A stretch of DNA of 64,000 bases from CAMFLJ01 sp963702555 (GTDB taxonomy: Bacteria > Actinomycetota > Acidimicrobiia > Acidimicrobiales > Acidimicrobilacustridaceae). The DNA lies in assembly GCA_963702555.1 (NCBI GenBank), contig CAVPCW010000014.1:310001-374000 (forward strand). The letters run 5' to 3'. The position numbers were made by a program, and so were the translations under genes. Shown piece after piece: positions 62,425-64,000 of the stretch (the stretch's first letter is position 1; the number at the start of each line of letters is the position of its first letter). The notes under the pieces are model-generated. The model had not been told where the DNA came from, searched no databases, and saw only the letters and a list, made by a program, of their open reading frames with translations.

Positions 62425-62762
62425 CAGGCTCCCGATCGTACTCCGGCACCCCCCTTCGCCTCGCCATCGGGGTCGGGCGTGAACACGGCGTAGCCGCTCT
62501 TGCCGCCCACCTTCGCCCGGTACATCGCGACGTCCGCGTCGCGGAGCAGGTCGTCGGCGCTGGCCCTCGGTCCGGCGGCCACGCCGACCGAGCAGGACAC
62601 GGGGACGGAGATGCCGTCGAGCTCCACCGGGTCGGCGAGCACATCGAGGATGCGTTGCGCGGCGAGATCGGCGCCCTCCGACGCCATCGGATGGAGGTCC
62701 ACGCGGTCGGGGCCTCCGGACCGGGCCCTTGACCGCGACGGTTCGCGCGCGGCAGAGTGCAT
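62424..62762 (-). CDS. Truncated GGDEF (diguanylate cyclase) C-terminal fragment
   Basis: 112 residues. After about 30 unrelated residues it reads DLAAQRILDVLADPVELDGI, VPVSCSVGVAAGP, DLLRDADVAMYRAKVGGKSG, exactly the last third of a GGDEF domain. The GGDEF motif and catalytic strands are absent, so it cannot make c-di-GMP. Either the 5' part was lost by rearrangement (a remnant) or it became a small coupled peptide: the stop overlaps the GT2 start (TGATG). No upstream GGDEF coding is seen beyond 62762. Confidence 0.6.
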   Translation of the reverse strand: MHSAAREPSRSRARSGGPDRVDLHPMASEGADLAAQRILDVLADPVELDGISVPVSCSVGVAAGPRASADDLLRDADVAMYRAKVGGKSGYAVFTPDPDGEAKGGAGVRSGA

Positions 62763-62765
62763 GAA

Positions 62766-62779
62766 ACATCACGAGATGT
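62766..62779. promoter_or_regulatory. Short inverted repeat in the divergent promoter region
   Basis: ACATC-ACGA-GATGT, perfect, flanked on both sides by CATGAA. It is one of the few A/T-rich spots here and lies between divergent genes. Operator role is a guess. Confidence 0.25.
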
Positions 62780-62866
62780 CATGAACGTGCAGTCGGGCCC
62801 TCCGGCTGCCGCTCCGCACTCGTCACCGCTGTCGGCGGGCAACCGCAGCCACCTCGAGGAGCCTCC

Positions 62867-63583
62867 GTGCCGCTCACCACCGATCCCGTGTTCCCGATCC
62901 CCACCGTCACCGTCGAGGCGTGGCCCGATCCCGTCATCGACGAGCTCGGCCACGACCCCCGGTCGGCCTACGTCGAACGGTTCTGGCTGCCGGTCCTCGG
63001 CCCCAGCACCGTGTGGTTCCTGCGGCGGCTGGCCGACCAGCTCGACCGCCAGCCGGAGGGCTTCGAGCTCGACCTCGTCGACACCGCCCGCTGCCTCGGC
63101 GTCGGCATGAGGGGCGGCCGCAACTCCCCCATGCTCAAGACCATCGAGCGCAGCTGCCGCTTCGGGGCCGCCCGCATGCACGGCACCACTTCGATCGCCG
63201 TGCGCCGTCGGCTGGCCCCGCTCACCCGGGCCCAGGTCGAGCGCCTTCCCGAACCGTTGCAGCGCGAGCACACCATCTGGCTCACCCGGCCCCGCAGCAC
63301 CCCAACCGTCGAGCAGATGAAGGAGCGGGCCCGGTCGCTGGCGCTCTCGATGCTCGAGCTCGGTGAGGACACCGACGCCGTCGAGCGTCAGCTCCACCAC
63401 TGGCGCTTCCACCCCGCCGTCGCCCACGAGGCGATGCGCTGGGCCCTCGACGCGAAGGCCCGCGCCGACGTCGTGCCCGTGGGTGCCGGACCGGGCAACT
63501 CGATGGCCGTCACCCGCCCGGCTCGGCCCACCATCGGCATGTCAGCCCCGGCGCCGGTGGTCTCCTTCGACGAGGCGGGCTGA
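62867..63583 (+). CDS. Conserved hypothetical protein, 238 residues
   Basis: GTG at 62867 follows GAGGAG. Soluble, mostly helical: VERFWLPVLGPSTVWFLRRL, VDTARCLGVGMRGGRNSPML, RFGAARMHGTTSIAVRRRLA, PLTRAQVERLPEPLQREHTI, ALSMLELGEDTDAVERQLHH. A winged-helix-like DNA-binding fold is possible (the stretch around NSPMLKTIERSCRF), but no family is recognised and it has no catalytic motif. It is followed by a palindrome of the TTCTGGTGG family. Confidence 0.7.
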   Translation: MPLTTDPVFPIPTVTVEAWPDPVIDELGHDPRSAYVERFWLPVLGPSTVWFLRRLADQLDRQPEGFELDLVDTARCLGVGMRGGRNSPMLKTIERSCRFGAARMHGTTSIAVRRRLAPLTRAQVERLPEPLQREHTIWLTRPRSTPTVEQMKERARSLALSMLELGEDTDAVERQLHHWRFHPAVAHEAMRWALDAKARADVVPVGAGPGNSMAVTRPARPTIGMSAPAPVVSFDEAG

Positions 63584-63596
63584 GCCTCACCGACCG

Positions 63597-63648
63597 CGTT
63601 CTGGTGGAGTTCCCGCGTCACGGGTGACGCGGGACCTCCACAGGAACG
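63597..63648. repeat. Inverted repeat, third TTCTGGTGG family member
   Basis: Arms 63597-63620 and 63625-63648, 21 of 24 pairs, four-base loop. The outer sequence CGTTCTGGTGGAG matches the copies at 23905 and 24930; the centre (CCCGCGTCA) differs. It lies between convergent genes. Confidence 0.75.
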
Positions 63649-63660
63649 GCGGGCGATGTC

Positions 63661-63693
63661 ACCGCCCGCTGACCGGCGGGGTCAGCGGGCGGT
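63661..63693 (-). terminator. Terminator hairpin containing the aminopeptidase stop codon
   Basis: Perfect 14-base arms (ACCGCCCGCTGACC and complement) with a five-base loop. The TGA stop (63684-63682) lies in the first arm on the minus strand. Confidence 0.6.
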
Positions 63694-64000
63694 GGCGCGC
63701 TTGGGCTTGGTGAAGCCCCGGGCGAGCTCGAGCAGCAGGCGCACGCCGTAGCCGGTGCCGCCGTTGGCGAACTCGGCCTGGTCGCCCTCGGACCACCAGG
63801 CGGTGGCGGCGATGTCGAGGTGCGCCCACGGGATGCCCTCACCGACGAACTCCTGCAGGAACAGCCCGGCCGTGATGGTGCCGCCACCTCGGGACTTGGA
63901 GATGTTGCGCAGGTCGGCGACGTCGGAGTCGAGGAACGGCCGGTAGTCGGCGGGCAGCGGCAGGGGCCACGTGCGCTCGCCGGCCTTGGCCGCGGCGCCT
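63682..64000 (-). CDS. pepA: Leucyl aminopeptidase, M17 family, C-terminal fragment (5' end outside window)
   Basis: Only the last 105 residues are inside the window: AGERTWPLPLPADYRPFLDS, DVADLRNISKSRGGGTITAG, LFLQEFVGEGIPWAHLDIAA, TAWWSEGDQ, GGTGYGVRLLLELAR. The AGLFLxEF-WAHLDIA pattern and GTGYGVR are typical of the M17 C-terminal domain next to the dinuclear metal site. A cytosolic aminopeptidase acting on N-terminal Leu or Cys-Gly. The stop is part of a hairpin. Confidence 0.92.
   Translation of the reverse strand, partial: GAAAKAGERTWPLPLPADYRPFLDSDVADLRNISKSRGGGTITAGLFLQEFVGEGIPWAHLDIAATAWWSEGDQAEFANGGTGYGVRLLLELARGFTKPKRATAR

Overview
The window is about 72% GC DNA from an actinobacterium, probably of the class Acidimicrobiia (Ilumatobacter/Iamia-like). 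Reasons: coenzyme F420 genes (cofD, cofE), a DUF5719 protein next to a giant GT2/membrane glycosyltransferase, an LCP cell-wall ligase, an LpdA-type flavoprotein, a biotin-dependent acyl-CoA carboxylase alpha chain, GTG/TTG starts, and many genes with a TANNNT -10 box only 6-10 bases before the start codon (leaderless transcription). The lineage is inferred, not proven. I see no rRNA, tRNA, CRISPR array, insertion sequence or prophage module. No gap between genes exceeds 300 bases.

Layout. 0-4.1 kb (minus): DUF5719 protein and a giant GT2/membrane protein. 4.1-9.3 kb (plus): small protein, GT4, rmd, gmd, cofD, cofE. 9.3-14.7 kb (minus): sugar-phosphate nucleotidyltransferase, His-rich membrane-anchored protein, three GT4 enzymes. 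14.8-19.2 kb: fcl (plus), then uxs, ugd and an LCP protein (minus). 19.3-30.5 kb is housekeeping: pabB-pabC, birA, acyl-CoA carboxylase alpha chain, an AbiEi/DUF559 protein between two large palindromes, a DapB-like dehydrogenase, RDD protein, lpdA, ribokinase, and a FetAB-like exporter. 30.6-37.6 kb (plus): CmcI-like methyltransferase, methylmalonyl-CoA mutase and meaB, a coiled-coil protein, a tandem GT2, a methyltransferase. 37.6-53.8 kb is a second glycan block: methyltransferase, wzt/wzm exporter, GT-C-like protein, Wzx-like flippase, a sugar 3-dehydrogenase/aminotransferase/LpxA-like trio, three GTs, rfbD-rfbB-rfbC. 53.8-59 kb: GH25 lysozyme, long-form RmlA and a lysozyme-like lipoprotein; the two hydrolases carry the same ~100-residue repeat. 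59-64 kb: rhodanese-ThiF, sirtuin, DUF2304, polyprenyl-phosphate-type GT2, a truncated GGDEF protein, a hypothetical protein and the end of an M17 aminopeptidase.

How they work together. About half the window builds and exports a cell-surface glycan. It supplies GDP-mannose-derived deoxysugars (Gmd with both Rmd and Fcl), UDP-GlcA/UDP-Xyl (Ugd, Uxs), dTDP-L-rhamnose (RmlA, RfbB, RfbC, RfbD) and possibly a 3-acylamino sugar. Many glycosyltransferases assemble it, both an ABC exporter and a flippase can move it, and the LCP protein could attach it to the wall.

Data quality. In roughly the first 15 kb almost every gene is broken by several single-base indels, while later genes have none or a few, and the later ones are mostly explained as one extra base. 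Protein similarity continues smoothly across each break, so I treat them mainly as sequence errors and annotate the interrupted genes as whole loci.
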